Shown: one piece after another, positions 9,523 to 18,670 of the stretch
Layout of the letters: each line of letters begins with the position of its first letter
Position numbering within the stretch: the first letter of the stretch is position 1
Assembly (NCBI GenBank): GCA_026126105.1
Contig: JAHCJV010000011.1
Coordinates: 37,013-101,012 of the forward strand
DNA length: 64,000 bases
Reading direction: 5' to 3'
Origin: Enhydrobacter sp.
Lineage (GTDB): Bacteria > Pseudomonadota > Alphaproteobacteria > Reyranellales > Reyranellaceae
Notes under the pieces: model-generated
What the model was told of the DNA's origin: nothing
The model's input: the letters and a program-made list of their open reading frames with translations, nothing else
Database searches by the model: none
Translations under genes and position numbers: made by a program

Positions 9523-10045
9523 GAGCCTCGTCCGGGCCGTACGACCGGGCGAGCATCACGTAGCCTTCCGCCACGCGCTTGAACATGTCGTAGTCCTTCT
9601 CCGTCAGATCCCGCAGCTTGCGCCCGGGATTGCCGGCCCATAGCTCGCCCCGCCGCACGATCTTGCCCGGCGGGATCAATGCGCCGGCGGCCACCATGGA
9701 CTCGGTCTCGATCACCGCGCCATCGAGCACCGTCGAGTGCATGCCGACGAAGGCGCCATCCTGCACTTCGCAAGCGTGCAGCAGAACCATGTGGCCTACG
9801 GTGACGTTCCTGCCCACGACGGTCATCAGTCCGCGGGCGGCGACGTGGACCACCGTACCGTCCTGCAGATTGGAGTTCTCGCCGATCCGGATGCCCGGTC
9901 CGTCGCCGCGCAGGATGACGCCGAACCAGATGCTGGCGTTGGCGGCGATCTCGACGTCACCCACGAGGGTCGCGTTGGCCGCGATGAATGCCGTCGGATC
10001 GACCTTGGGAACGAAGCCCTTGTGGGGAACGATGAGGCCGGACAT
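9503..10045 (-). CDS. Gamma-carbonic anhydrase / CaiE-like left-handed beta-helix protein
   Basis: The 180-residue product begins MSGLIVPHKGFVPKVDPTAF and contains repeated hexapeptides (ANATLVGDVEIAANASIWFGV, then LRGDGPGIRIGENSNLQDG). Potential zinc histidines occur in VVHVAARG and VGHMVLLHAC, the gamma-CA arrangement. It probably forms a trimer that hydrates CO2, although many PaaY/CaiE-type relatives have other or unknown substrates. A longer open frame reaches back into the rpsI region but has no homologous character; the ATG at 10045 gives the family N-terminus. It lies downstream of rpsI. Confidence 0.85.
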   Translation of the reverse strand: MSGLIVPHKGFVPKVDPTAFIAANATLVGDVEIAANASIWFGVILRGDGPGIRIGENSNLQDGTVVHVAARGLMTVVGRNVTVGHMVLLHACEVQDGAFVGMHSTVLDGAVIETESMVAAGALIPPGKIVRRGELWAGNPGRKLRDLTEKDYDMFKRVAEGYVMLARSYGPDEALRPAAD

Positions 10046-10080
10046 CAGAGGATTCCCGAAGAGACGATCGCCGTGACGAG

Positions 10081-10105
10081 GAAGGGCGCCACGTGGGCGC
10101 CCTTC
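10081..10105 (-). terminator. Stem-loop after rpsI
   Basis: GAAGGGCGCC and GGCGCCCTTC form a perfect 10-bp stem with loop ACGTG, located between the rpsI stop and the carbonic anhydrase start. No U-run follows on the minus strand, so it may be a weak terminator or a transcript-stabilising hairpin. Confidence 0.5.
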
Positions 10106-10128
10106 GAAGACAAGCCGATCGAGAGCGG

Positions 10129-10614
10129 CTAGCGCTTGGAGAACTGGAAGCGGCGGCGGGCGCCGGCCCGGCCGTACTTCTTGCGCTCGACCACGCGGCT
10201 GTCGCGGGTGAGGAAACCGTTGGTCTTCATCGCGCCGCGCAGCCCGGGCTCGTACTTGGAGAGCGCCTGGGCGATGCCGTGGCGTACCGCGCCGGCCTGA
10301 CCCGAGAGGCCACCGCCGGAGACGGTGGCGACGACGTCGAACTGGCCGTTGCGCTGGCTGACATCGAACGGCTGCTGGATGACCATCTGCTGCGTCGGAC
10401 GCGCGAAATAGACCTTCTGGTCGCGGCCGTTGACCGTGATCTTGCCGGTGCCGGGCTTGACCCACACGCGGGCGACGGCGTTCTTGCGCCGGCCGGTCGC
10501 ATAGGCGCGGCCCTGCGCGTCGATCTCCTTCTCGCGAATCGCGGCAGGTGACTGGGTGCTGGCGGCGACGGGCGCCTTCTTGAGCTCGGCGAAGGACGAA
10601 AGTTCGGTAGCCAT
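10129..10614 (-). CDS. rpsI: 30S ribosomal protein S9
   Basis: The 161-residue protein ends in the S9 signature [14 protein letters not shown], whose C-terminal basic tail reaches the P-site tRNA. The core reads [20 protein letters not shown] and [19 protein letters not shown]. An N-terminal extension of about 35 residues is usual in alphaproteobacteria. The ATG at 10614 lies 2 bp after the rplM stop, so the two form the standard rplM-rpsI operon. Confidence 0.97.
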   Translation of the reverse strand: MATELSSFAELKKAPVAASTQSPAAIREKEIDAQGRAYATGRRKNAVARVWVKPGTGKITVNGRDQKVYFARPTQQMVIQQPFDVSQRNGQFDVVATVSGGGLSGQAGAVRHGIAQALSKYEPGLRGAMKTNGFLTRDSRVVERKKYGRAGARRRFQFSKR

Positions 10615-10616
10615 GA

Positions 10617-11081
10617 TCAGCCGATCCTCGAATTTTTGCGGTTCAACGCGGCAACATCGAGCTTCTCGGGCTGCTGAGCCTCCTGCTCGTGGTTGGGCCC
10701 CTTGTAGACGCGCAGGTTCTTCATCTGCGCGCGGCCGAGCGGACCGCGGGTGATCATCCGCTCGACGGCCTTCTCGATGACCCGCTCGGGGAAGCGGCCC
10801 TCGAGGCGCTTGCCCAAAGTCTCGCCCTTGATGCCGCCGGGATGGCCGGTATGCCAGTAGAACACCTCCCGCTCGGCCTTGCGGCCTGTGAGGCGGACCT
10901 TCTCGGCATTGATGACGACGATGTTGTCGCCGCAATCGATATGCGGAGTAAAGGTCGGCTTATGCTTGCCGCGCAGGCGCATGGCAATGATCGAGGCAAG
11001 ACGGCCGAGAACCAGCCCGTCAGCGTCGATCAGCACCCACTTCTTCTGCACGTCGGCAGTCTTGATGCTAAAGGTTTTCAT
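10617..11081 (-). CDS. rplM: 50S ribosomal protein L13
   Basis: The 154-residue L13 begins [20 protein letters not shown] and contains [11 protein letters not shown] and [10 protein letters not shown], all family hallmarks. An upstream in-frame ATG would add 27 residues, but the chosen start follows GGAAGAAAGAGCG and matches the family. It is the first gene of the rplM-rpsI operon; its promoter should lie in the AT-richer 11082-11225 gap, which also separates it from the thioesterase gene. Confidence 0.97.
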   Translation of the reverse strand: MKTFSIKTADVQKKWVLIDADGLVLGRLASIIAMRLRGKHKPTFTPHIDCGDNIVVINAEKVRLTGRKAEREVFYWHTGHPGGIKGETLGKRLEGRFPERVIEKAVERMITRGPLGRAQMKNLRVYKGPNHEQEAQQPEKLDVAALNRKNSRIG

Positions 11082-11225
11082 CGCTCTTTCTTCCGTGAGG
11101 CGGCGCTTATGAGGGCGACGCTGGCGAATGTCAAATCGCCGGCAATTATGCCTAAATTTCAATGCTTTAAGGACACGGTATCGGATTACCTTGAGATAGT
11201 GTGTTGATTCAGCTGGAAAGACTCC

Positions 11226-11648
11226 TCAGCGTCCAGGCGGGATCGAATACGTCACCGTCGCATGGGCGACAGGATCCGACTTGCCCTCGCTCCAGATCGT
11301 GAAATCGCCGACCGCCAGCGCCCTTCCGAGCTTCAGCAGCCTCGCTTCGCCCAGCAGGTCGCCGGGCTCCGGTTTGCGCATGAAGTTGATGTTGAGGTTG
11401 GTCGTGACCGCCATCGCCACCGCCGGAGGCCCCAGCCGGCCGAGCAGCAGAAGGTAGAAGCCGCAATCGACCATCGCCATCATCGTCGGCCCCGACAGCG
11501 TGCCACCCGGCCGCAGATGACCGTCATGCGTCTTCTGTCGGATCCGAATGCTCGTGTCCTGGATCGTCTCGACGACGATGCCGGGAGGTGCCTGGGGAAA
11601 ATGCTCTTCGAGAAATCGATGAAGCTCGTCCGGCGTCATCACCGGCAT
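11226..11648 (-). CDS. PaaI-family hotdog-fold thioesterase
   Basis: The 140-residue product shows the hotdog central helix and family motif HLRPGGTLSGPTMMAMVDC, followed by AMAVTTNLNINFMRKPEPGD. Such enzymes hydrolyse acyl-CoA or aryl-CoA esters; the substrate is unknown. Start candidates are ATG 11648 and ATG 11639. Only 33 bp separate its start from the divergent enoyl-CoA hydratase gene, so the pair probably shares one promoter region and may act together in acyl-CoA turnover. Confidence 0.85.
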   Translation of the reverse strand: MPVMTPDELHRFLEEHFPQAPPGIVVETIQDTSIRIRQKTHDGHLRPGGTLSGPTMMAMVDCGFYLLLLGRLGPPAVAMAVTTNLNINFMRKPEPGDLLGEARLLKLGRALAVGDFTIWSEGKSDPVAHATVTYSIPPGR

Positions 11649-11681
11649 GGCGCTCTGCCTTTCAGCGAGTAGAATGACGTC

Positions 11682-12476
11682 ATGCCTGCCGCTCCCAACG
11701 AACCGGTCCTGTTGCGCCGCGACGATGGTCCCGTCGCCATCCTGACGCTGAACCGCCCGCACGCGATGAATGCATTGTCGGGCGACCTTATAGACGCCTT
11801 GCAGGCGGAGTTCGACAAGCTCGCCAAAGACCGGGCGATTCGCTGCGTGATCGTGGAGGCCAAGGGCCGCGCCTTCTCGACCGGCCACGACCTGCGCGAG
11901 GTCAATTCGACACCTGACTACGCCTTCCACCACGACCTGCTGACCCGTTGCTCGGCGATGATGCTGTCGATCAGCCGTCTGCCGCAGCCGGTGATCGCCA
12001 AGGTCCAGGCGCTCGCCACCGCCGCCGGCTGTCAGCTCGTCGCCGCCTGCGATCTCGCCGTCGCGTCTAGCGAAGCCACTTTCGCCACCTCCGGCATCAA
12101 CAACGGGCTGTTCTGCGGCACGCCTTCGGTCCCGGTGGGGCGCAATATCGGCAGCAAGCGCGCGCTCGACATGCTGTTCACTGGCCAGTTCGTCGACGCC
12201 GCAACCGCCCTGCGGGATGGCCTCATCAGCAGAGTCGCCGCGCCCGACAAGCTCGACGATGAGACGCTGGCACTGGCCCGCCACATCGCCAATCAACCGC
12301 CGCAGCAGATCGCGACCGGCAAGGCGATGTTCCACAAGCACATGGAGATGGATCTCGCGCAGGCCTACGCCTACGCGACCGAGTTCATGGCGGGCGCGAT
12401 CCAGAGCGAGGATGCCAGGGCGGGCATCGACGCCTTCGCGAACAAGAAACCGAAGCCGGAGTGGGCGGGCCGCTAG
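11682..12476 (+). CDS. Enoyl-CoA hydratase/isomerase family protein
   Basis: The 264-residue crotonase-fold protein has the opening strand VAILTLNRPHAMNAL, the oxyanion segment GRAFSTGHDL and the second oxyanion loop AAGCQLVAACDLAVA. The first catalytic glutamate expected near the SGINNGLFCG region is not obvious, so it may be a hydratase-like isomerase or a hydratase with relaxed residues. Length is normal for the family. It is divergent from a thioesterase gene, which supports a role in acyl-CoA metabolism. Confidence 0.85.
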   Translation: MPAAPNEPVLLRRDDGPVAILTLNRPHAMNALSGDLIDALQAEFDKLAKDRAIRCVIVEAKGRAFSTGHDLREVNSTPDYAFHHDLLTRCSAMMLSISRLPQPVIAKVQALATAAGCQLVAACDLAVASSEATFATSGINNGLFCGTPSVPVGRNIGSKRALDMLFTGQFVDAATALRDGLISRVAAPDKLDDETLALARHIANQPPQQIATGKAMFHKHMEMDLAQAYAYATEFMAGAIQSEDARAGIDAFANKKPKPEWAGR

Positions 12477-12494
12477 AGCGCGGATTCCTGCCGG

Positions 12495-13271
12495 TCAGCC
12501 TTGACGTCCGGCGTTGGACAAGAGTGCGGCACGCAACGCCGTCACTGATGGATCGTGTTCCGCCAGCAGGCCTAGGGTGTCGAAGTTTCGTCGCATCGAC
12601 GAGATCTCGCCGTCCTCCAGTTCGAGACAATCGACCCCGAGCAATCTGCCGCGCCGCCATTCGACGAACGTGAGCGTATCATCGCCGGCCCAGTCGATCG
12701 CTTCGAAGCGAGGGCCATTGCGAGAGCCATTGAGATGCCGCCTGAGATCCTCCGGCGCGAGCGTTCGCTTCTGGTCGGGTGTCTCGATCCGGGCGCCAGC
12801 GACGAACGGCAGACGTGCTGGTGCGTTGCCCACCACGTCGCCATACGCTTGCACATCGTCGCCTTGCGACGGCGGCAGCTCGGGAAGCCACGCGATTTCC
12901 GGCCGCAAGGCACGGAAGAGCGTTGCCTGATCGTAGAAGCGGCGACCGCGATGGACCAACCCGTCCTTCAGGTGGACACGGTAGACGGCGTCCCAGGCGA
13001 CCTTGGTACCGTTGATGGTCCCGCTGTTCGCTGCGTCCACGAACACGGTGTTGCCCTTCGCCCGGCAGCGTTTCATGTCGATGAAGAGATCGGGAATCAG
13101 CTTCAGGACATGCGCGATCGCCTCACGCACCTGTCCCGCAGGTGTCGGCGCCGCCATGCCAGAATCAGCAACTTCGCCGTCGGGGTGAAAGACGGCGGCG
13201 TAGGTCTCGGGCGACGGAGTCCGCCCGAATGCCTTGAACAACTCGAACCAGCGCAATACATCTGAAACCAT
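12495..13271 (-). CDS. Two-domain NTF2-like (SnoaL-type) protein
   Basis: The 258-residue product has two NTF2-like halves. The first (about 1-125) has WFELFKAFGRTPSPETYAAVFHPDGEV and later GTKVAWDAVYRVHLKDGLV. The second (about 130-255) has AIDWAGDDTLTFVEWRRG and LGVDCLELEDGEISSMRRNFD. SnoaL-like proteins are polyketide-cyclase or dehydratase-like folds, or simple ligand binders; no catalytic set is evident. It ends 18 bp from the convergent enoyl-CoA hydratase. Assignment to the fold is firmer than any function. Confidence 0.7.
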   Translation of the reverse strand: MVSDVLRWFELFKAFGRTPSPETYAAVFHPDGEVADSGMAAPTPAGQVREAIAHVLKLIPDLFIDMKRCRAKGNTVFVDAANSGTINGTKVAWDAVYRVHLKDGLVHRGRRFYDQATLFRALRPEIAWLPELPPSQGDDVQAYGDVVGNAPARLPFVAGARIETPDQKRTLAPEDLRRHLNGSRNGPRFEAIDWAGDDTLTFVEWRRGRLLGVDCLELEDGEISSMRRNFDTLGLLAEHDPSVTALRAALLSNAGRQG

Positions 13272-13373
13272 GCCACGCAGCCTGCGGGACCGTCGCTACG
13301 TCGGCAATTACTTCCGAGGTCATCTTGGTGCGATGACCTGCTCTGCGCTATCGGGCCAGCAGCTCACAGCGCT

Positions 13374-14135
13374 CTATTGCGCCCAGTCGGTTCCTCCCTG
13401 CTTCTTCACCTGCCGCTTCAGCGCCTCGAAATAGACGACGCCGAACTCCGGATCGGCACGGAGCTGCTTCATGCGCTGGGCAGCACGGGCGATGATATAG
13501 TCGTCGATCATCACCGGCTCCTCGCCAAGCTGGCGTGAGATCAGTTCCAGCTCGCAGGCGCGTTCCATCATGTAGAGGCCGCGAAGCGCGCCGGGCAGGG
13601 TCGGTGCCGCGGTCAGCAGGCCATGGTTGTGCAGGACCACGTGACCGCCCTTCTGGCAGGTCCTGCCGAGTTCCTCGCACTCCTCGACGGTCGCCGGCAC
13701 ACCATACTCATGGTAGACGATGTCGTCATAGACCGACAGCACGTCCTGGCTGATCGGGCGCAGGCCCTTCTTCAGCAGCGACACGCCACCGCCGGCACGG
13801 GTGTGAGTGTGCATCACGCAGTTGACGTCGGGTCGCGCCTTGTACACGCCGCTATGAATTGTGAAGCCGGCGGCATTGAAGCGGCCCTGCTTGCCGTAGA
13901 TCTTCCCATCGATGTCCATCTTGATCAGGCTCGAGGCCGTGATCTCGTCGAAGTTCTCTTCGTAGTGGTTGATCAGGAAGCAGTTGGGTTCACCGGGAAC
14001 GCGGACCGACATGTGTGTGTCGATGAGGTCGGTCCACTTCAGGTAGTCGCAGATGCGATAGAGCGCGGCGAGGTCGACTCGCGCCTGCCACTCGGCTTCG
14101 CTCATGCTCACGCGGTCGTTCACCATCGTATCCAT
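13374..14135 (-). CDS. Class II aldolase/adducin family protein
   Basis: The 253-residue protein has the family zinc ligands in CVMHTHTRAG and VLHNHGLL, and IDTHMSVRVPG and FLINHYEENFDEITAS near the N-terminus. Relatives cleave or decarboxylate sugar phosphates or aromatic acids; the substrate here is unknown. The start ATG follows GAGGAGCAGGCG. It is divergent from the LLM monooxygenase and ABC importer at 14268-19473, which suggests a shared catabolic theme. Confidence 0.85.
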   Translation of the reverse strand: MDTMVNDRVSMSEAEWQARVDLAALYRICDYLKWTDLIDTHMSVRVPGEPNCFLINHYEENFDEITASSLIKMDIDGKIYGKQGRFNAAGFTIHSGVYKARPDVNCVMHTHTRAGGGVSLLKKGLRPISQDVLSVYDDIVYHEYGVPATVEECEELGRTCQKGGHVVLHNHGLLTAAPTLPGALRGLYMMERACELELISRQLGEEPVMIDDYIIARAAQRMKQLRADPEFGVVYFEALKRQVKKQGGTDWAQ

Positions 14136-14267
14136 CGCCTGCTCCTCATGCTGTGCGTGTGCCCACGGATGAGCAATTCTAGGCTAAGTTTCGCCTCAGC
14201 GCGACAATCGCGTGTGCCGTCTGTCGGCACGGTATTTGCCTCGTCCTTTCATCAGTTGGAGAAAATC

Positions 14268-15584
14268 GTGGCGCCCAATCCGTTTCATCTCGCGTGGTTC
14301 CTGCAAGGCTCGAGCGTACAAGCCTGGGCCGAGCCGTGGACCGGCCATATCGGCACGACGTGGGAAAAGCCCGAGCTGTTCCTCAACATGGCGCGATCGC
14401 TCGAACGCGCCTGCTTCGATTACATCCTGATCGAGGACTCCTCCTACGTCGGCGAGAGCTTCGGCGGTTCGACCGAGATCTATCTCAAGAATGCCATCGC
14501 CGTGCCGCGCCAGGATCCGTCCGTGGTCACCGCGCTGATGACCCAGGTGACCAGCCGGATCGGCATCGTGCCGACATTCGGCACCTACGCCTATCATCCG
14601 TATCTGCTGGCCCGACTCGTCGCCACGCTCGACCAGGTGTCGGGCGGACGCATCGGCTGGAACGCCGTGACCGGCAGCTCGGATTACGCGGCGATGAACT
14701 TCGGCATGCAGGGCATGCCCGAGCATGACACGCGCTACGACATGGCCGACGAGTACATGGAGGTCGTACGCAAATTGTGGGGTTCGTGGGAGCCGGACGC
14801 GATCATCGCCGACCGCAAGAGCGGTGTGCTTGTCGATCCTTCCAAGGTCCATGCGGTCAATTACCAGGGCAAGTATTTCAGCACGCGCGGCCCGTTGAAT
14901 TCCGGCGTCGGACCGCAGGGCCAGCCGGTGATCGCCCAGGCTGGCGGCTCGCCCCGAGGCCGCAGATTCGCAGCTGCCCACGCCGAGACGATCGTGGTCA
15001 ATGCCAAGGGCATCGACGCGATGCGCGCCTACCGCGCGGACGTGCACAAGCACATGGTCGCCCAGGGCCGCGATCCCGGTACCTGCAAAATACTGTTCCT
15101 GATCAACCCGATCCTCGGCGAGACCATGGAAGAGGCACTGGAGCGCAAGAGAAAGCGCCAGTGCATGGCAAACGAGCAGGTGCATCTGCGGCTGGCGCAT
15201 TTCGGCAAGGTGACCAACATCGACTTCGGCAAGTTCGATATCGACAAACCGCTGCCCGACCACGTCACGACCAACGGCCACCAGCTGAACCTCGAGCAGT
15301 TCCGCGCCATGGCCAAGGGCCGGTCGATTCGCGAGACGATGGCGAGCTTCAACGCCGTCGATCTGTCGATCGATCTCTGCGGCACCTGCGACTCTGTCGC
15401 CGCACGCATGGGCGAGGTCATGGAAGAAGTTGGCGGCGACGGCTTCCTGTTCTCCATGCCCAACGTCAATCGCCGAACCCTTGCCGAGATCGAGGACGGG
15501 TTGATCCCTGCCCTGCAGGATCGCGGGCTGGTGCGCAAAGCGTACGAGCACAAGCACTTTCGCGACAACCTGCTCGCCTACTGA
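14268..15584 (+). CDS. LLM-class FMN-dependent monooxygenase (NtaA/SnaA/DszA family)
   Basis: The 438-residue luciferase-like monooxygenase has HLAWFLQGSS at its N-terminus, DYILIEDSSYVGE, and GGRIGWNAVTGSSDYAAMNFG, the NtaA/SnaA signature. These enzymes use FMNH2 from a separate reductase to oxidise substrates such as nitrilotriacetate or dibenzothiophene sulfone. The proposed start is GTG 14268 after TTGGAGAAAATC; an in-frame ATG at 14169 would add 33 residues with no family character. An ABC importer follows 11 bp downstream, so its substrate is probably imported. Confidence 0.85.
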   Translation: MAPNPFHLAWFLQGSSVQAWAEPWTGHIGTTWEKPELFLNMARSLERACFDYILIEDSSYVGESFGGSTEIYLKNAIAVPRQDPSVVTALMTQVTSRIGIVPTFGTYAYHPYLLARLVATLDQVSGGRIGWNAVTGSSDYAAMNFGMQGMPEHDTRYDMADEYMEVVRKLWGSWEPDAIIADRKSGVLVDPSKVHAVNYQGKYFSTRGPLNSGVGPQGQPVIAQAGGSPRGRRFAAAHAETIVVNAKGIDAMRAYRADVHKHMVAQGRDPGTCKILFLINPILGETMEEALERKRKRQCMANEQVHLRLAHFGKVTNIDFGKFDIDKPLPDHVTTNGHQLNLEQFRAMAKGRSIRETMASFNAVDLSIDLCGTCDSVAARMGEVMEEVGGDGFLFSMPNVNRRTLAEIEDGLIPALQDRGLVRKAYEHKHFRDNLLAY

Positions 15585-15595
15585 CGGAGGACTTC

Positions 15596-16708
15596 ATGGC
15601 CAGATCCCGCTTCCCCTCGCCGCTCGGCCGTCGCGCGGCGCTCGGCATCCTCGGTGCTGGCCTGTCGGGCCCTTTCATCCGTCCGAGCCTCGCCCAGGCG
15701 GCATGGCCGGAACAGACGACCATCCCCGACAGCCTGAAGGGCACGGGCGAGGTGCGCATCGCGGGCTACGGCGGCACCATGCAGGAAGCCCAGCAGAAGG
15801 CCTATTACGACTCGTTCGAGAAGTTGAGCGGCATCAAGGTGCTCGCCTTCCCCGGCGCCAGCCCGACCAAGGTCAAGGCGATGGTCGAGACCGGCAACGT
15901 CGAATGGGACATGGCGCAGCTCAGTCGCGGTTCGATCATGAACCTGATGAAGACCGGCGACTATTTCGAGAAGATCGACTACTCGCTCGTCGACGACGGC
16001 GTCGGCAAGGAACACCGCTTCGAGTACGGTCTCGAGATGCTGGTCTGGGCCCAGGTACTGGCCTATCGGACTGACGCCTTCAAGGGCTCGGCACCGACGG
16101 GCTGGGCGGACTTCTGGGACACCAGGAAATTTCCCGGTGACCGTGCCATGTTCGGCACCTCGGGCGGCGGCTGGCCGGAGATGGAATTCGCCCTGATGGC
16201 GGCGGGCGTGCCGGCGGACAAGGTCTACCCGCTCGACGTCGACAAGGCGCTGGCGAGCTACACCAAGATCAAGAAGGACGTGGTCAAATGGTGGGATACC
16301 GGCGCCGTGCCGATTCAGCTGCTGACCGACCGCGAGGTCACCATGACCACGGTCTGGAACGGTCGTATGGCCGCTTTGCAGGCGGCGGGCGTGCCGGCCG
16401 CGATCTCCTGGGAGCAGGGCCTGTCGAAGCGTGATGCCTGGGGCATTCCCAAAGGCGCCAAGAACAAGGCCAACGCCATGAAGTTCGCGGCGTTCTCCAC
16501 CATGGCGATCCCGCAGGCGCGGATTGCCTTCGCCATCCCCTACGGCTCGGTCAATGGCGGGTCGAACGAATACATTCCGCCCGACCGCCTGGCCATGCTG
16601 CCGAGCGCGCCCGAGATCAAGAAGAAGCTTGTCAATTACAACTACGATTGGTGGATCGACAATCGCGAGGCGGTGATCCCGAAGTTCAACAAGTGGCTGC
16701 TGAGCTAG
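15596..16708 (+). CDS. ABC transporter substrate-binding protein (PotD/AfuA-like)
   Basis: The 370-residue periplasmic protein begins with a twin-arginine-like signal (GRRAALGILGAGLSG) ending near SLAQA. GEVRIAGYGGTMQEAQQKAYYDSFEKLSG is typical of the spermidine/putrescine-type extracellular-binding family, and WDTRKFPGDRAMF is a further signature. The ligand may be a polyamine, an iron chelate or the substrate of the neighbouring monooxygenase. GGAGG precedes ATG 15596. It overlaps the start of the ATPase gene. Confidence 0.87.
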   Translation: MARSRFPSPLGRRAALGILGAGLSGPFIRPSLAQAAWPEQTTIPDSLKGTGEVRIAGYGGTMQEAQQKAYYDSFEKLSGIKVLAFPGASPTKVKAMVETGNVEWDMAQLSRGSIMNLMKTGDYFEKIDYSLVDDGVGKEHRFEYGLEMLVWAQVLAYRTDAFKGSAPTGWADFWDTRKFPGDRAMFGTSGGGWPEMEFALMAAGVPADKVYPLDVDKALASYTKIKKDVVKWWDTGAVPIQLLTDREVTMTTVWNGRMAALQAAGVPAAISWEQGLSKRDAWGIPKGAKNKANAMKFAAFSTMAIPQARIAFAIPYGSVNGGSNEYIPPDRLAMLPSAPEIKKKLVNYNYDWWIDNREAVIPKFNKWLLS

Positions 16709-17784
16709 GCGCCTCGGTCGCGCTCCGCGACCTAGAGAAGAGCTACGACCGTGTTGCCGCGGTCGCAGGGGTATCGCTCGACATTCGATCGGGCGAGTTC
16801 CTGACGCTGCTCGGGCCATCCGGGTCGGGCAAGACCACGACCTTGATGATGATCGCGGGCTTCGAGACGCCGACCGGGGGCGATATCGCGATCGATGGGA
16901 CGTCGGTCGTCGGCATGCCGCCTTACCGTCGCAACATCGGCATGGTCTTCCAGAACTACGCGCTGTTTCCGCATCTGACGGTCGCGGAGAACATCGGCTT
17001 CCCGCTGAAGCAGCGCGGCGTCTCGAAGGAAGACCGCGCCAGATTGGTCGGCGAGGCGCTCGAACTGGTCCATCTGCCGGGGTACGGAGGGCGCTACCCG
17101 CGTCAGCTCTCGGGCGGGCAGCAGCAGAGGGTGGCCCTCGCCCGCGCCATCGTCTTCAAGCCACGGCTTCTGCTCATGGACGAGCCGCTCGGTGCACTCG
17201 ACAAGCAGCTGCGCGAGAACCTGCAGCTCGAGATGCGCCGCCTGCATGCCGACCTCGGAATCACTTTCATCTACGTCACGCACGACCAGGAAGAAGCGCT
17301 CACCATGTCGGACCGCATCGCCGTCATGAACGACGGGCTGGTCGCGCAGGTCGGACGGCCGGAGGATCTATACGACCGGCCCAGCAACCGCTTCGTCGCC
17401 TCGTTCATCGGCGAGTCGAACTTCCTGCCTGCGATCGTGCGCGCGCTTGAGGACAACGATGTCGTGGTAGCCGAGTGCCAGGGTGCGCTGATCCGCGCGG
17501 TCTGCCCCAGCCGGCCTGCCGCCGGCGACAAGGTCATGCTGACGACACGGCCGGAGCGCTTGCGCTTCACCGATGGGGCCTGGAACTCCAGCACGCCGCA
17601 GAATCGCCTGAGCGTCACCGTTACCGAGGCGGTCTTCGCCGGCGAACGCTGCCGCTACATGCTGCAGGCTGGTGACGGTACGGCCGTCGTGCTCAAGGAA
17701 CCGTCGAGCGCCGCGATCCGTCGGCGCGCGGTGGGCGAGCAGGCCGAGATCGCCTGGTCGGTCGCGGACACGATCCTTGTCTGA
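16693..17784 (+). CDS. ABC transporter ATP-binding protein (PotA/FbpC-like)
   Basis: The 363-residue ATPase has Walker A GPSGSGKTT, Q-loop QNYALFPHLTV, signature LSGGQQQRVALARAI, Walker B LLLMDEPLGALDKQL and the switch His in VTHDQEEALT. The C-terminal third (from about 250) is a TOBE-type regulatory domain. The preferred start is GTG 16693, which overlaps the binding-protein stop by 16 bp; an ATG at 16648 lies deeper inside that gene. It energises the two permeases that follow. Confidence 0.9.
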   Translation: MAAELGASVALRDLEKSYDRVAAVAGVSLDIRSGEFLTLLGPSGSGKTTTLMMIAGFETPTGGDIAIDGTSVVGMPPYRRNIGMVFQNYALFPHLTVAENIGFPLKQRGVSKEDRARLVGEALELVHLPGYGGRYPRQLSGGQQQRVALARAIVFKPRLLLMDEPLGALDKQLRENLQLEMRRLHADLGITFIYVTHDQEEALTMSDRIAVMNDGLVAQVGRPEDLYDRPSNRFVASFIGESNFLPAIVRALEDNDVVVAECQGALIRAVCPSRPAAGDKVMLTTRPERLRFTDGAWNSSTPQNRLSVTVTEAVFAGERCRYMLQAGDGTAVVLKEPSSAAIRRRAVGEQAEIAWSVADTILV

Positions 17785-18670
17785 GGCGATCGCTCGCCCC
17801 CTTTCATTGGCTGGCGCGCGGCCGGTTGGGGCGCCGCTCGCCTGGAAGCACATGGTGCCTTTGCTCCTCGCCGCGCCGCTTGTCCTCTACATGTTGGCCT
17901 TCTACGCGCTGCCGGTGCTGGCGATGTTGATGCGCAGCATCTCCGATCCGACGTGGTCCCTCACGCACTACAAGGACCTCGCCGGCGACCCGGTCTTCAT
18001 CAAGGTGTTCTGGAATACGCTCGAGACGTCGTTCATCGTCACCGTTTCCACCCTGCTGCTGGGATATCCGGTGGCGCTCGCCTTGGTGCGCGCGCCGAAA
18101 TGGGCGCCGCTGATCCTGATCCTGATCCTGCTGCCTTTCTGGACGAGCGTTCTCGTGCGCAGCTACGCCTGGATGGTGCTGATGGGCCGGCACGGGCTGA
18201 TAAACGAGGCGCTGCTTGCAGCCGGCCTGCTCGAGCGGCCGTTGCGCCTGCTCAACACGCCGCTCGCGACGCAGATCGCGATGACACATATCCTGCTGCC
18301 CTACATGATCCTGCCGATCGCCAACGCGCTGCGCCAGATCGATCCCTCGCTGGCGCGTGCGGCGTCGGGGCTCGGCGCCACCCCGTTCGCTTCGTTCCGG
18401 CAAGTGACCTTGCCGCTCTCGATGCCCGGAGTCGCCGCCGGCGTGCTGCTGGTCTTCGTGCTGGCGCTCGGCTTCTACATCACCCCGGCGATGGTCGGCG
18501 GGCCGCGCGAGATCACGCTGTCGATGCTGATTTCGCAGCAGGTCGAGGAGCTCAACTGGGCTTATGCCGCCACCCTGTCGGCGGTCCTGCTGGCGACGGC
18601 ACTCGGCATCATCGCATTGTTCTATCGACTTCCCGGCATCGGCAACGCCTTCACGACGAGCGGACGATGA
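17777..18670 (+). CDS. ABC transporter permease (PotB-like)
   Basis: The product has six hydrophobic segments, beginning VPLLLAAPLVLYMLAFYALPV and including WAPLILILILLPFWTSVLVR. The EAA loop reads ARAASGLGATPFASFRQVTLPLS and docks with the ATPase. The start is uncertain: TTG 17777 overlaps the ATPase stop by 8 bp and gives a short cytoplasmic N-terminus, while ATG 17852 begins right before the first membrane segment. It overlaps the next permease by four bases (ATGA). Confidence 0.88.
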   Translation: MSEAIARPLSLAGARPVGAPLAWKHMVPLLLAAPLVLYMLAFYALPVLAMLMRSISDPTWSLTHYKDLAGDPVFIKVFWNTLETSFIVTVSTLLLGYPVALALVRAPKWAPLILILILLPFWTSVLVRSYAWMVLMGRHGLINEALLAAGLLERPLRLLNTPLATQIAMTHILLPYMILPIANALRQIDPSLARAASGLGATPFASFRQVTLPLSMPGVAAGVLLVFVLALGFYITPAMVGGPREITLSMLISQQVEELNWAYAATLSAVLLATALGIIALFYRLPGIGNAFTTSGR